Source: Bacteroidota bacterium (lineage in GTDB: Bacteria; Bacteroidota; Bacteroidia; Flavobacteriales; Weeksellaceae). From it: a stretch of 64,000 nucleotides of DNA. The stretch spans positions 12,904-76,903 of the forward strand of contig JAEWOS010000033.1 in assembly GCA_023460855.1 (NCBI GenBank), read 5' to 3'. Position 1 is the stretch's first letter, and the number at the start of each line of letters is the position of its first letter. Shown in pieces: positions 52,572-62,480 of this stretch. A program made the translations under genes and the position numbers. Below the pieces are notes generated by a model. That model made no database searches, was not told the origin of the DNA, and was given only the letters and a program-made list of their open reading frames with translations.

Positions 52572-53402
52572 ATGGAATTATCTTTCATCATCGTTAATTA
52601 CAATGTGACGGAGTTGCTCCGAAACTGCCTGCTTTCAATACAAAAGTATGCGACTGATATTCCGCACGAGATGATTGTTGTTGATAATAATTCCACAGAT
52701 CAGTCGTGGCGGCAACTGGAAAATGAGTTTAAAGATGTCCGGTTTATCGCTTCTGATAAAAATGTCGGCTTTGCGAAAGCCAATAACCGAGCGGTTGATT
52801 TAGCGAATGGTGAATGGATTTATATTCTGAATCCCGATACAGAACTCCAGGGATTTTATCTGCAAGAACTATTATATTTTGCACGGAATACTGATCGTTT
52901 TGGAAGTCTCGGACTACGAATGCATGATGCTCACGGAAATTTTCTGCCGGAAAGCAAACGGTCGGTTCCCGATGTATTCAATTCATTTGAAAAGCTGTTT
53001 CTCGGGACAAAGAAGAAGGGTAGAAAGACTTATTACCGCGATGATATTCCCGAAAATGAAATTGCAGAAGTTGAAATTCTTACCGGTGCAAACCTGCTGA
53101 TGAAAAAATCGGTTTATCAGAGAGCTGGCGGATTTGATGAAGCCTATTTTATGTACGGAGAAGATATCGACCTTTGTTACACGCTTTTGCAGCAAGGCTT
53201 CCGCAACTTTTATTACGGAAAGTATCCACTGCTGCATCACAAAGGTGAAAGCACCATAAAAGATGAAAAATATCTGCGGAATTTCTACGGAGCGATGGAC
53301 ATTTTCGTCAACAAGTATTACCGCAATAAACCGGCACAAAGAGCAATTCTACGGTCCGGACTTTGGCTGAAATGCCAGCTTGAAAAGCGGAAACTTAAAT
53401 AA
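52572..53402 (+). CDS. GT2 family glycosyltransferase, rhamnosyltransferase-like
   Basis: 276 aa: LSFIIVNYNVTELLRNCLLS, then MIVVDNNSTDQSW, GWIYILNPDTELQ-type (EWIYILNPDTELQ, DXD-like DTE) and a late FMYGEDIDLCYTLLQQG. The NPD and ED-D pattern is that of WcaE/rhamnosyltransferase-like GT2 enzymes making cell-surface polysaccharides. It follows the first GT2 by eight bases on the same strand. Confidence 0.87.
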   Translation: MELSFIIVNYNVTELLRNCLLSIQKYATDIPHEMIVVDNNSTDQSWRQLENEFKDVRFIASDKNVGFAKANNRAVDLANGEWIYILNPDTELQGFYLQELLYFARNTDRFGSLGLRMHDAHGNFLPESKRSVPDVFNSFEKLFLGTKKKGRKTYYRDDIPENEIAEVEILTGANLLMKKSVYQRAGGFDEAYFMYGEDIDLCYTLLQQGFRNFYYGKYPLLHHKGESTIKDEKYLRNFYGAMDIFVNKYYRNKPAQRAILRSGLWLKCQLEKRKLK

Positions 53403-53484
53403 TCAGCCTTACGACAAATTCAAAAAAATCAGCCGCGCAGAAATTCTGCGGGCTGAATATGTTTATCAGAAAACCTGACTGTTC

Positions 53485-53865
53485 TTAAGGATTTGCCGGA
53501 GCCGGAGCCGGAGTTGTTGTTGGCGCATGTGTGGAAGTCGGTGCCGGAGCTGTATTAGCCGGAGTTCCTGCAGGAGCCTGTGAAGCCGGAGCTTCTCTCG
53601 GAGTTGGAGTCGGTGCTACCGTTGCTACGGGTTTTGCTGTCATAATTACACTCAAAACACATAAAATAACGATCACACCACCTAAAGTCCAGGTTGCTTT
53701 TTCCATGAAATCGTTGGTACGCTGTACGCCAAACTGAGCTGAAGACGCACCGCCGAAAGTAGAAGAAAGACCTCCGCCTTTAGGATTTTGCGCCATTACA
53801 ATAATAATCAGCAGCACACAGGCAATCATGATCAGGATCATGAATAAAGTAAAAATGGTACTCAT
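53485..53865 (-). CDS. secG: Protein translocase subunit SecG
   Basis: SecG is part of the SecYEG export channel. The 126-aa protein has two transmembrane helices (about 3-24 and 57-77) joined by NPKGGGLSSTFGGASSAQFG, the standard SecG loop. It then has a ~45-residue tail made almost only of Pro, Ala and Thr (TPTPREAPASQAPAGTPANT and further). The tail is absent in E. coli SecG. The promoter on this strand is visible (TTG-N19-TAAATTTG, 53891-53920 in reverse). Confidence 0.93.
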   Translation of the reverse strand: MSTIFTLFMILIMIACVLLIIIVMAQNPKGGGLSSTFGGASSAQFGVQRTNDFMEKATWTLGGVIVILCVLSVIMTAKPVATVAPTPTPREAPASQAPAGTPANTAPAPTSTHAPTTTPAPAPANP

Positions 53866-53890
53866 TTAGTTTCTGTCATTTTAGAAGTGG

Positions 53891-53920
53891 CAAATTTAAA
53901 CCTTTTTAGCCATTATACAA
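53891..53920 (-). promoter_or_regulatory. Promoter of secG
   Basis: On the minus strand, TTG (complement at 53918-53920), 19 bases, then TAAATTTG (complement at 53891-53898): a full consensus match. The leader to the ATG at 53865 is about 20 bases. Confidence 0.55.
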
Positions 53921-53927
53921 AACAAAA

Positions 53928-53950
53928 AAGGCAGCATTATGCCGCCTTTC
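53928..53950 (-). terminator. Terminator between the M16 genes and secG
   Basis: AAAGGCAGCAT and ATGCCGCCTTT pair (one bulge/mismatch) with an A-tract on the + strand side, which is a T-tract on the minus strand as needed for the M16 transcript. Confidence 0.6.
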
Positions 53951-53973
53951 ATTTTTTAGAAGTAGTTCTTTAT

Positions 53974-56007
53974 TTACTTAAAATCAGCATCTTTTGCCTG
54001 ATTCACTTCGTAAGCAGTTACGGTGAAGTCCATATCCATACCTCCTGCTTTCTGCGAAAATTTGTAAGGAAGTTTTACACCTGCCACATCTTTGTAGTCA
54101 GAATAAGTTGTAGGAACCGATTGTCCTTCCTCAGTTTTCACTTCCCCGGTTTTTAGTCCGGTCTTTACGCTGTAATAGTACGTGTTGCCGTCATGCTTGA
54201 TCGCATAAGAATCTTCTCCGTTGTATTTTTCAATCCCTGAAACGATATAATTCGGGTTCTTGCTGAAATTAATTTCAGGAAAAATCTCCTGATCTTTTGC
54301 CATTTCCGTAGCTACAGTTGCAGGCATATTCTGTTTCTGACCCTGCATTTCCAGATATCCTTTCTTACCGTCGAAAACGATTTTCTGCATTGTATTTCCC
54401 ATCATTTTTACGTCCAGGTTACGTTTCGCACCTCTTGCTTCGATTAGTTTCATCGTAAGATCCATCCCCTGAACTTTGGTCGACGCATTGGTTGTAAGGG
54501 AATTGATTTTCTGAACATTTGCGCGTCCACCGATTGCAGCAAGATATTTTTCTGCTACTGATGCGGCTGTAACACTTGGATCAACTTTCTGCGGAACGGT
54601 TTTCGAAACAGGGTTTGCGTAGCTGTCGTAATATTTCACCGGATATCCGAGTTTCTCCACTTTATCAGCAAAATCTGAAGCTTTACCTGCGATGAGAATT
54701 CTGGTTTGGTTTGGATAAACGGTAGATTTCATCGCTGCCGAAACATCTGCTGTGGTAACACGGTCAATTGATTTCAGATAATTCGTGTAGAAATCATCCG
54801 GAAGATTCTGAGTACGCTGGTTTACGGCAAATCTCGCGATTGTTTCAGGCCTTTCCAGAGAACGGATAAAATCGCCCTTCAGTTTTGCTTTTGCACTTTC
54901 CAGTTCCTCAGGTTTTACTTTATCCACGCTTTTTATTTCGTTCATAAATTCCTGTACAGCTCTGTCCGTTACTTCATTTCTCACGCTTGCCTGCGCCATG
55001 AAAGCCGGCGAGTATTTGCTGGTAGAAATACTGGATCCTGCACCGTAAGTGAAGCCGTGCTTTTCTCTAAGATTCATGAAAAGCCTTGATTCCGCACCAC
55101 CTCCAAGAATATAATTTCCAAGCTGGGTAGCGAAATATTTCGGATCATTCATCTTCATCGTATGCAGATTACCCGGAATTACCACAGACTGCACTGCATT
55201 TGGTACATCCACGATGTTTACTTCCGTTGTTGCTACATTATTTGCAGGCTCAAGTGCAGCGAAGTTCGTCCCTGATTTTTTCCATGAACCGAAGTGCTGT
55301 TCAGCCATCTTTTTTACATCGGCAAACTTCACATCACCGGTCACAACAAGATAGGCGTTGTCCGGTGCGTAATATTTCTGATAGTTGTTCTTAACATCGG
55401 CAACCGTAATTCTTTTTACGGATTCTTCGGTTTCAAATTCTCCGCGAGAAGTATTTTTACCGTAAGCCAGAGCGCTGGAAACGCGGCCTGCAATTCCTGA
55501 AGCGTTTTTCTCATCAGCTTTCAGGCTTTCAATCGTTCTTTCCTTCGATTTCTCAATTTCAGCAGCATCAAACTTCGGATTTACCACAGCATCAGCCATC
55601 ATAGAAAATGTTTCCGGAAAATATTTGGAAAGCGAGTTCAGAAAAGCACCGCCCGAAGAAAAATTCAGGTTCGCACCCAGATAATCGATTCTGTTGATGA
55701 ACGCATCCTTTGTCATTTTCGTGGTTCCCTGTCCAAGCTGATCCGCCATAATATCGGAAACCCCCGCAATATTTCCTTCGTAATAAGGAGGTCTGTCCAT
55801 CGTAAGTGTAGCACTTACGCGTGGAAGTTTATGATTTTCCACCACCATCACAGTAAGCCCGTTTTTCATGGTGAAAGTCTTTGGCTTTGCAATGTTGATT
55901 GTCGGAGTAGGACCGGCAACAGGCATTTTGTTGATGTCCACTTTTTGTGCCGACAGCATTCCGGAAATAAGAAATGCAGCCGCGATATATTTAAAATTGT
56001 TTTTCAT
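53974..56007 (-). CDS. M16 peptidase-like subunit lacking the zinc motif
   Basis: 677 aa with a signal peptide (MKNNFKYIAAAFLISGMLSAQ). The M16 fold is clear (TMKNGLTVMVVENHKLPRVS and later AYLVVTGDVKFADVKKMAEQHF), but where the active subunit has HxxEH this one reads SDIMADQLGQG, so it is not expected to bind zinc. The C-terminal ~190 residues form an additional beta-rich domain (KGYLEMQGQKQNMPATVATE and SGIEKYNGEDSYAI). Such proteins pair with an active M16 partner to form a clamshell peptidase in the periplasm. It lies downstream of that partner with three bases between. Confidence 0.88.
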   Translation of the reverse strand: MKNNFKYIAAAFLISGMLSAQKVDINKMPVAGPTPTINIAKPKTFTMKNGLTVMVVENHKLPRVSATLTMDRPPYYEGNIAGVSDIMADQLGQGTTKMTKDAFINRIDYLGANLNFSSGGAFLNSLSKYFPETFSMMADAVVNPKFDAAEIEKSKERTIESLKADEKNASGIAGRVSSALAYGKNTSRGEFETEESVKRITVADVKNNYQKYYAPDNAYLVVTGDVKFADVKKMAEQHFGSWKKSGTNFAALEPANNVATTEVNIVDVPNAVQSVVIPGNLHTMKMNDPKYFATQLGNYILGGGAESRLFMNLREKHGFTYGAGSSISTSKYSPAFMAQASVRNEVTDRAVQEFMNEIKSVDKVKPEELESAKAKLKGDFIRSLERPETIARFAVNQRTQNLPDDFYTNYLKSIDRVTTADVSAAMKSTVYPNQTRILIAGKASDFADKVEKLGYPVKYYDSYANPVSKTVPQKVDPSVTAASVAEKYLAAIGGRANVQKINSLTTNASTKVQGMDLTMKLIEARGAKRNLDVKMMGNTMQKIVFDGKKGYLEMQGQKQNMPATVATEMAKDQEIFPEINFSKNPNYIVSGIEKYNGEDSYAIKHDGNTYYYSVKTGLKTGEVKTEEGQSVPTTYSDYKDVAGVKLPYKFSQKAGGMDMDFTVTAYEVNQAKDADFK

Positions 56008-56010
56008 TGA

Positions 56011-57324
56011 TTACTTTTTTTCAGGTAAATAATTGATGATTACTCTTTGGTTGCTGTTCAGGTATTTTTTAGCAGCATTCTGCAGGTCCTGTCTTGTAAT
56101 GGATCTGTAGATATCCAATTCCTTGTTGATAAGGTTGGTGTTGTCCATCAGCATATAGTTGCTTGCCAAAGAGTGTGCAATTCCCTGAATTGAGGAGTTG
56201 GAATTCACAAATCTGTTTTCGAACTGATTCTGCAGTTTCTGGTAATCTTCCTGAGAAATTAAAGTCGTCTGCAGTTTTTTGATCTCCGCGTCAATATCAT
56301 TCTGAAGCGTTGCTTTTGTTGTTGCTCCCATAGGAATTGCGAAGAATGCAAAGATTCCCGCATCTTCAAGACCCTGATTGAAAGCCGAAACCTGAAGCGC
56401 TTTCTTCTCTTCGTCAACTAGTTTTCTGTAAAGTACAGACGATTTTCCGCTGCTCAGGTAACTGGAAAGCATGTCCAGAACATACGCATCACGTTCTGTA
56501 TTTGCCGGCGTTCTGTAAGCGAAAACATAAGCCGGAAGCTGGATGTTTTTATCGTAAGCGGTTACTTCCTTAGCTGTGGTAATTGGTGCATCCTGCTGGA
56601 ATTTCTTCGGATGTACCGTTCCTTTCGGAATTCCTGCGTAATAATCGTTGATCCATTTCTTGGTTTGTGCCGGCTCAATATCGCCTGCAACAACCAGAAC
56701 CGCATTGTTCGGTACGTAGAATTTTTTGTAGAAATCCTGAAATTCGCTAAGCTTGGCAGCATTCAGATCATCCATGGAACCAATTGTCGACCAGTTGTAC
56801 GGGTGTTTGGTAAAGAGATTTTTCTGTACTTCGGTAAACAGATTTCCGTAAGGCTGATTGTCCATTCTCAGTCTTTTTTCTTCCTTCACCACTTCGCGCT
56901 GCGTATCCACACCAATCTGGTTGATTACTGCATTACGCATTCTTTCAGCTTCCATCCACAAGCCGAGCTGTTCGTTGTTGCTCGGGAATGTTTCGTAATA
57001 ATAGGTACGGTCATTAGTGGTGTTCGCGTTGTTCGCTCCGCCGTTGGAAGAAACGATTTTCATCCATTCGCCGCGCTTGATGTTGTTGGTTCCCTCAAAA
57101 AGGAGATGTTCGAAGAAGTGGGCCATTCCGGTTCTACCGATCGCCTCATCTTTAGCACCGACATGATACATTACACCAGTGGTTACAACCGGCGCGCTGT
57201 TGTCCTGATGCAGTATCACATGCAGTCCGTTCGGAAGTTTGTACTCTTCAAACTTAATTTGTTGCGCATGCAGAAGCACTCCAATAAATGCTGTTGCCGC
57301 AACCGAAAGCAGTCTTTTTTTCAT
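56011..57324 (-). CDS. M16 family zinc metallopeptidase (active subunit)
   Basis: 437 aa with a signal peptide (MKKRLLSVAATAFIGVLLHAQ). HFFEHLLFEGTNN near 69-81 is the inverted zinc motif HxxEH; the third ligand Glu is in the TQREVVKEEKRLR helix. AYVFAYRTPANTERDAYVLD is in the second half. It degrades short peptides, probably in the periplasm, together with the inactive partner encoded immediately downstream. The ATG at 57324 starts the signal peptide. Confidence 0.93.
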   Translation of the reverse strand: MKKRLLSVAATAFIGVLLHAQQIKFEEYKLPNGLHVILHQDNSAPVVTTGVMYHVGAKDEAIGRTGMAHFFEHLLFEGTNNIKRGEWMKIVSSNGGANNANTTNDRTYYYETFPSNNEQLGLWMEAERMRNAVINQIGVDTQREVVKEEKRLRMDNQPYGNLFTEVQKNLFTKHPYNWSTIGSMDDLNAAKLSEFQDFYKKFYVPNNAVLVVAGDIEPAQTKKWINDYYAGIPKGTVHPKKFQQDAPITTAKEVTAYDKNIQLPAYVFAYRTPANTERDAYVLDMLSSYLSSGKSSVLYRKLVDEEKKALQVSAFNQGLEDAGIFAFFAIPMGATTKATLQNDIDAEIKKLQTTLISQEDYQKLQNQFENRFVNSNSSIQGIAHSLASNYMLMDNTNLINKELDIYRSITRQDLQNAAKKYLNSNQRVIINYLPEKK

Positions 57325-57455
57325 TCTGTATAAATTGTTAATACGTTCTTTCCGTAATTGGTAAATAAAAAAGCGTTAATGTTACATAAATATGTGGTTA
57401 ATATACGAAAAAGGCCTGCCAAAAGCAAGCCCCCAAAAGTAAAAGAGTTTTCGGT

Positions 57456-57710
57456 TTATACGCGGACCACATCGAGATGGAATCCGGAAGAAAAGTTCAG
57501 CTGGAAATTGGATCCGAGCCGGTATTTCAATTTTTTCGAAATTTCTGAAAGGTAATTTATTGTATCAAAAGAACTTTCGTCTCCTGAATTCAGGTTTTCG
57601 CAGTTGGTTCTCACGCCTTCCTCGTCAAACCGCAGGAACTGAACGTTCCGGTGGTAATGCAGATCTTCCAGGAATTTGAGGTCTTCCAGAGAAAGTATAT
57701 TTTCAGACAT
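57456..57710 (-). CDS. Small protein of unknown function
   Basis: 84 aa, no signal or membrane segment. It starts MSENILSLEDLKFLEDLHYH and ends NFQLNFSSGFHLDVVRV; a GDESSFDTINYLSEISKKLK helix lies in the middle. I recognise no family. It is divergent from the flippase gene at 57915, with its own ATG. Confidence 0.6.
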   Translation of the reverse strand: MSENILSLEDLKFLEDLHYHRNVQFLRFDEEGVRTNCENLNSGDESSFDTINYLSEISKKLKYRLGSNFQLNFSSGFHLDVVRV

Positions 57711-57865
57711 ATCAGCAGTATTGTTATGGTTAAACTTTGGTTTTGTTCTTTCAAAATTACTGCATAAAATCTGTTAAATTTTCCAATTATCGTTTCCGGC
57801 TTTATATAATTCACATCAATAAGACATTATCATCAGCAAATTCACCGGTACTAAATTTTAAGTTT

Positions 57866-57897
57866 TGTTAACATTTATTAACAATTCTCTATATTTG
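57866..57897 (+). promoter_or_regulatory. Promoter of the flippase gene
   Basis: TTG at 57866-57868, then 21 bases, then TATATTTG at 57890-57897: full Bacteroidota consensus. The leader to the ATG at 57915 is about 12 bases. Confidence 0.6.
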
Positions 57898-57914
57898 CCG
57901 TTTTTGCAGTAGCA

Positions 57915-59399
57915 ATGAGTGTTGTAGCAAGGCAGGGTTTTAAATATTCGATGATTGGCTATCTGGGATTTATTCTGGGTGCTCTTTCTACCTACTTTGT
58001 TTTTCCGTTTGATTTTGAATTTTACGGTACTTTAAGTTATGTGCTTTCTACGGCGGAAATGCTTGTGCCGGTTGTTGTTTTCGGAATTTCCTATGCGAAT
58101 GTGAAATTTTTTCACCAGTCGCAGAAAGAAGGCAGGCATCAGAATCTGCTTTCACTTTCATTCGTAGGAATTGCGCTCAACTTCCTCATTTTTCTTGCAC
58201 TGTTCTTAGGATTTCATTATGTGTTTCCGGAATACCGCGAAAAAGAGTGGTGGTCTTTCCGCGGAATCATTCTTCCGCTGATTCTCGTAATTGCACTAGC
58301 GCATTTGCTGAACCGTTATATCTCCAATTACCGCCGCATCGTAATACCTAACATTTTCGAGAATATTTTTCCAAAACTCGCGAATCTCGGTGCTTTTTCA
58401 CTGTTTGTTTTTCTCGGTGCATCGTTAACAGTTTCGTTCGGGTTTTTTCTCGCAATTTTCGTGATGTCTCTTTTTGGTTATCTGATTTATGTGCAGAAAC
58501 TGGAAAAAGTTCGAAGGGATTTCCGGACTGATTATCTGAAAAAAGACAACCTGTGGAAAGAAATTGTGAGCTACAGTTTTTTCGGATTTCTGGGAAATAT
58601 CGGAAACTTTATCGCGATAAAAATCGATAAAATTATGATTGGCGATGCGCTCGGAATGGAAGAACTGGGCGTTTATTCCACGCTTTTCGCAATGATTTCG
58701 CTGATTTCTATTCCACAGCTCGGCCTGTTCAATATTTCAGCACCCATAATCAACAAGGCTTTTGCAGAAAATGAAATGGCGGAACTCGACCGTTTTCACA
58801 AGAAAACTTCACTGAGTCTGTATTTTCTGGGATCGGTGCTTTTCAGTTGTCTTCTGGTCGGATTTCCGTATCTCGCGCATTTCATACGAAACGGAAATAT
58901 GCTGCAGGAATCGGAACCGGTGGTCTGGATTTTAGGCTCAGCGATTCTGTTTGATCTCGCAACAGGATTTAACGGAAATATCATTTCGATGTCGAAATAT
59001 TACCGTTTTAACATCGTGATTATGCTTTTTCTGGCATTTCTCACGGTGCTGCTCAATTATTATTTTCTGGAATATACCTATCTCGGAATTGCGGGCGTAG
59101 CGCTTGCAACCGCGATTTCTTTATCGCTGTACAATCTGGTGAAAATTATCTTTAATTATGTCAAATTTAAAGTAAATCCGCTGACGATTGAAATGATTTA
59201 TATCTCAATTATTTCAACGCTTGCAATTACTACCGCGATCGTTCTGCCTGAGTTTAATAATAATTTTATCAATCTGATTTACAAACCGCTGGTTGTGCTG
59301 GCTTTGATTTACATCGGCAATCACTTTCTGAAGATTTTCCCGGTTGAGGAATACCTGAACAGGAAATTCATCAGGAGTCTGTTCAAATTTGGAAAATAA
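57915..59399 (+). CDS. Wzx-like polysaccharide flippase (MOP superfamily)
   Basis: The 494-aa protein is hydrophobic throughout, with about 12-14 transmembrane segments (for instance GFKYSMIGYLGFILGALSTY at the start and MIYISIISTLAITTAIVLPE near the end). A loop with RDFRTDYLKKDNLWKEIVSY and IGNFIAIKIDKIMIGDALG is the typical mid-part of the polysaccharide-biosynthesis/flippase family. It moves lipid-linked sugar units across the inner membrane. The neighbouring GT-B-like gene on the other strand could belong to the same surface-glycan pathway. Confidence 0.88.
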   Translation: MSVVARQGFKYSMIGYLGFILGALSTYFVFPFDFEFYGTLSYVLSTAEMLVPVVVFGISYANVKFFHQSQKEGRHQNLLSLSFVGIALNFLIFLALFLGFHYVFPEYREKEWWSFRGIILPLILVIALAHLLNRYISNYRRIVIPNIFENIFPKLANLGAFSLFVFLGASLTVSFGFFLAIFVMSLFGYLIYVQKLEKVRRDFRTDYLKKDNLWKEIVSYSFFGFLGNIGNFIAIKIDKIMIGDALGMEELGVYSTLFAMISLISIPQLGLFNISAPIINKAFAENEMAELDRFHKKTSLSLYFLGSVLFSCLLVGFPYLAHFIRNGNMLQESEPVVWILGSAILFDLATGFNGNIISMSKYYRFNIVIMLFLAFLTVLLNYYFLEYTYLGIAGVALATAISLSLYNLVKIIFNYVKFKVNPLTIEMIYISIISTLAITTAIVLPEFNNNFINLIYKPLVVLALIYIGNHFLKIFPVEEYLNRKFIRSLFKFGK

Positions 59400-59402
59400 A
59401 GA

Positions 59403-60464
59403 TTATTTGTATTCCTGAATCACCTTCAGAACTGCATTTTCGAAGTGCTGTAAAACATTGTTTTTCGTAAATTTCTGAAAATCTCCGGTTTTACCGATCA
59501 GTTTTTCAAATAGCCCTGTTAAATCGTGTTCCTCATGGTGAATAAAAGGCTGAACATCAGCATACCACGCAGGAAATACCGCCGGTTTTCCATATCTTAT
59601 TGCATCGCCGACATTGCCTGTCATTTTTGTCTTGCCGTAAATTTCTTCCTGACTGAAAAAAGACGTCTTTTTCTGCACCGGACACCACAATATATCTGCT
59701 GAATTCATCAGTCGGTCAAATTCCTTTTGCGGAATTTTTTCACTGAAAAACTGCATTGAGAAATTGTTTTGAGCACCTGTAATCTGAAGTTTCTGCAATT
59801 GTTGAAGCATTTCCGGACCTGCTTTTCCGGGGAAAATAAAATGATGTGGATTTTCGAATTTTGTCGACTGCAGTTTTGTGACAATGTGTCTATAATCACG
59901 ACGGTGACTGTCAACCGCGCCCGGAATCGCAACCGTAATTATATCGTCTTTTTTTTCGCAACTGTACTTCTGAAAAAATACCGGCAACAAATAATGCTGC
60001 TCATCCGCGAGTGCAGTATCGAGTACAAAAAGCGCTTTGGAGTTATGGTAAATTTCCGGTGCATTGAGAAGTCCTTCTTTCAGCAGTAGTTTTAAACGGT
60101 AAAGAGATTCATCTTTTAGAATCAGCGATTTAATTACGGCTTTAGACCGCGCCGCGAAATTTTTGTTATGAACGATTACCGCTGTCGGAAAATTTTTTGA
60201 AATCCTATTCCACACACTGAAAAACCGGTGTGCCGTTCCGATAATGACCAGTTCGTATTTATCTTTGGCCAGATCTGATAAAACTGTTTTCGGATTCGAA
60301 ATTCTGACATTCGCGGATTCAATCATTTGCAGTTGCGCTGAAATTTTTTCCGAGAGAAAGAAATCAATCTCCAGTTGTCCGGAATCGGCAGAAAGTTCCA
60401 TGATATTACCGGCAATTTCTGCATGTGTATCCAGTTCTATGTAGGCGATTTTTCTGCGTGGCAT
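59403..60464 (-). CDS. GT-B-like glycosyltransferase
   Basis: 353 aa. An N-terminal Rossmann-like part (RKIAYIELDTHAEIAGNIME with KYELVIIGTAHRFF) and a C-terminal part (NPHHFIFPGKAGPEMLQQLQ, then ADILWCPV and GKTKMTGNVGDAIRYGKPAV) match the two-domain GT-B layout in which the second domain binds the nucleotide sugar. The exact family is unclear. It ends two bases after the flippase gene's stop, facing it, and starts next to the amidohydrolase gene's end on the same strand. Confidence 0.7.
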   Translation of the reverse strand: MPRRKIAYIELDTHAEIAGNIMELSADSGQLEIDFFLSEKISAQLQMIESANVRISNPKTVLSDLAKDKYELVIIGTAHRFFSVWNRISKNFPTAVIVHNKNFAARSKAVIKSLILKDESLYRLKLLLKEGLLNAPEIYHNSKALFVLDTALADEQHYLLPVFFQKYSCEKKDDIITVAIPGAVDSHRRDYRHIVTKLQSTKFENPHHFIFPGKAGPEMLQQLQKLQITGAQNNFSMQFFSEKIPQKEFDRLMNSADILWCPVQKKTSFFSQEEIYGKTKMTGNVGDAIRYGKPAVFPAWYADVQPFIHHEEHDLTGLFEKLIGKTGDFQKFTKNNVLQHFENAVLKVIQEYK

Positions 60465-60466
60465 AA

Positions 60467-62110
60467 TTATTTTTCTGCTGAGGAATACAGTTTTTTACCG
60501 TCAACCCAGGTTTGTAAAACTTTTGTCTTCAATATCTGATCTTCATTCGCATTCATCAGATCCTGGTTCAGAACCACGAAATCTGCGACTTTTCCGGCTT
60601 CCAGACTTCCGCGTTCTTTTTCCTGAAATGCTGCTTTCGCAGCCCAGATCGTCATTCCACGCAAAGTTTCCTCCCTGCTTAATGCATTCTCTTTCTGAAA
60701 ACCGTTCTCAGGAAAATTTTTGGCATCTTTTCTCGCGACAGCTGCAAAAAAGGTATTCATCGGGTTGATCGCTTCTACCGGAAAATCAGTTCCTAAAGGC
60801 AGCCAACCGTTCTGTTTCAATAGTTCGCGATAAGCATAAGCATTTTTCATCCGCGTTTTTCCGAGCCTGCTTTCTGCCCAGTACATGTCAGAAGTTGCGT
60901 GCGTTGGTTGTACAGACGGAATAATTTTTGAATTTCCGAATTTCTGGAAATCGTTCTGATCTACAATTTGGGCGTGTTCGATTCGCCACCTTTTGTCATT
61001 TCCTGCGGGAAGATATTTTCCGTAAATATCAAGAATAACAGTGTTTGCAGAATCGCCGATTGCATGGGTGCACATTTGCAGATCGGTCTTCGATATTTTT
61101 TCGGCAATCTTTTCGAATTCTTTTGTGTCGGACAACAAAAAACCTTTCCATCCCGGTTTGTCCGAATAATCGTGAATTAAACAGGCACCACGCGAACCTA
61201 AAGCGCCGTCACTGTATATTTTAAAACCTCCAACCGTAATTTTTTTGTTGATGTATCTGCCTTTTTCAAGCCAGTAATCATAATTTTCAGGCAGGTTTTC
61301 CATCAGCGCGAAAATGTTCATTTTCAATTTTCCCTGCTCCTGTAATTTTTCAAGCAGATGAAAAGAATGCATCGAAATTCCGCAGTCGTGAAGTGAGGTA
61401 AGTCCGTAACTGAAACATTCTTCCTGCAGCTGTTCGGTATACTGCATCAGTAAATCTTCACTGGCTTCCGGTAAATGTTTTTCAACCAAAAGCATGGCAT
61501 TATCAATTAAAACGCCGGTGAGTTTTCCGTTTTCTTTGATAATTTCGCCACCGGAAACATTTGTTGAAGCGTCAATTCCGGCAATATCAAGTGCTTTCTG
61601 ATTGGCAATTGCAGCATGTCCGTCAACTCGTTTCAAATAAACAGGACGATCAGGAAAAAGTTCGTCGAGTCTGGATTTTTCAGGAAATTCCTGAACAGGC
61701 CAGTCGTTTTGATCCCAGCTTCTTCCGTAAAGCCATTCCATAGGAGCATCTTTGGAATAGACGATCAGTTTCTCAATAATTTCTTCCCAGGATTGTGTTC
61801 CCCAAAGTTCTAGCTTCCATTTATCCGCAGCAAATCCTGTAAAATGACAGTGTGCATCGATCAGTCCGGGCAGAATGGTTTTACCTTTCAAATCATGAAC
61901 CTGTTTAGACTGGTATTTTGCCAAAATCAACTGACTGCTGCCCACTTCACGAATTTTTCCGTTTGAAATGGCCATAGCTTCTGCTTTGGAGAAACTGTCG
62001 TCCACCGTATAAATGTTGGCATTGTGAATGATGAGGTCTGCCGGAAATTTTATTTGGGAGGAAGCCCAAACGGTACAGAAGAAAAGCGATAAAGCCAGTA
62101 GTTTCCGCAT
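60467..62110 (-). CDS. YtcJ-like amidohydrolase with signal peptide
   Basis: From the ATG at 62110 the protein (about 547 aa) starts MRKLLALSLFFCTVWASSQ, a signal peptide. The metal-dependent amidohydrolase 3 fold shows PGLIDAHCHFTGF (HxH), a central Lys region in GFKIYSDGALGSRGACLI, MCTHAIGDSAN with His-x2-Asp-like ligand, WRIEHAQIVD and LPLGTDFPVE. YtcJ-like enzymes hydrolyse amide or related bonds; substrate unknown. Export to the periplasm is unusual but plausible here. A 10-codon longer in-frame start exists at 62140. Confidence 0.88.
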   Translation of the reverse strand: MRKLLALSLFFCTVWASSQIKFPADLIIHNANIYTVDDSFSKAEAMAISNGKIREVGSSQLILAKYQSKQVHDLKGKTILPGLIDAHCHFTGFAADKWKLELWGTQSWEEIIEKLIVYSKDAPMEWLYGRSWDQNDWPVQEFPEKSRLDELFPDRPVYLKRVDGHAAIANQKALDIAGIDASTNVSGGEIIKENGKLTGVLIDNAMLLVEKHLPEASEDLLMQYTEQLQEECFSYGLTSLHDCGISMHSFHLLEKLQEQGKLKMNIFALMENLPENYDYWLEKGRYINKKITVGGFKIYSDGALGSRGACLIHDYSDKPGWKGFLLSDTKEFEKIAEKISKTDLQMCTHAIGDSANTVILDIYGKYLPAGNDKRWRIEHAQIVDQNDFQKFGNSKIIPSVQPTHATSDMYWAESRLGKTRMKNAYAYRELLKQNGWLPLGTDFPVEAINPMNTFFAAVARKDAKNFPENGFQKENALSREETLRGMTIWAAKAAFQEKERGSLEAGKVADFVVLNQDLMNANEDQILKTKVLQTWVDGKKLYSSAEK

Positions 62111-62328
62111 GATTTTTTGCTTGTTTTTTGAGAGGTACAAAACTAAGGAAAATGATGTGAAGATATTTGGCAGTTAAATTGGTCAGAACCTGCAGAAAAT
62201 TAAGTTTCTCAGTTTTACAAGGTATTTGATTTTGAGCAGATGTAAACAGAATTTTGCACGCTGCATTATTTACTGTTCGCCAAAGTTGGAAGACCTCCGA
62301 TAGAAAGGGTAGTGATTTATCTTGCACG

Positions 62329-62352
62329 AAAGTCAGGAGAGTTTGCGCAGCG
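62329..62352 (-). repeat. Inverted copy of the CGCTGCGCAAA repeat
   Basis: On the minus strand it reads CGCTGCGCAAACTCTCCTGA then CTT, matching the core of the direct copies at 63554 and 63711. Confidence 0.6.
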
Positions 62353-62480
62353 AGATTTCGGAAAGAGGGAACCCCTCATTTGCTTGTTTGTTTCAATATG
62401 TTTTCGGTTCTTGTCAATTGGCTACGCCGAACCACTTCGTTAGGTTTCTTCTAAAATAAATATTTAGCTTTGAAGAAGAT

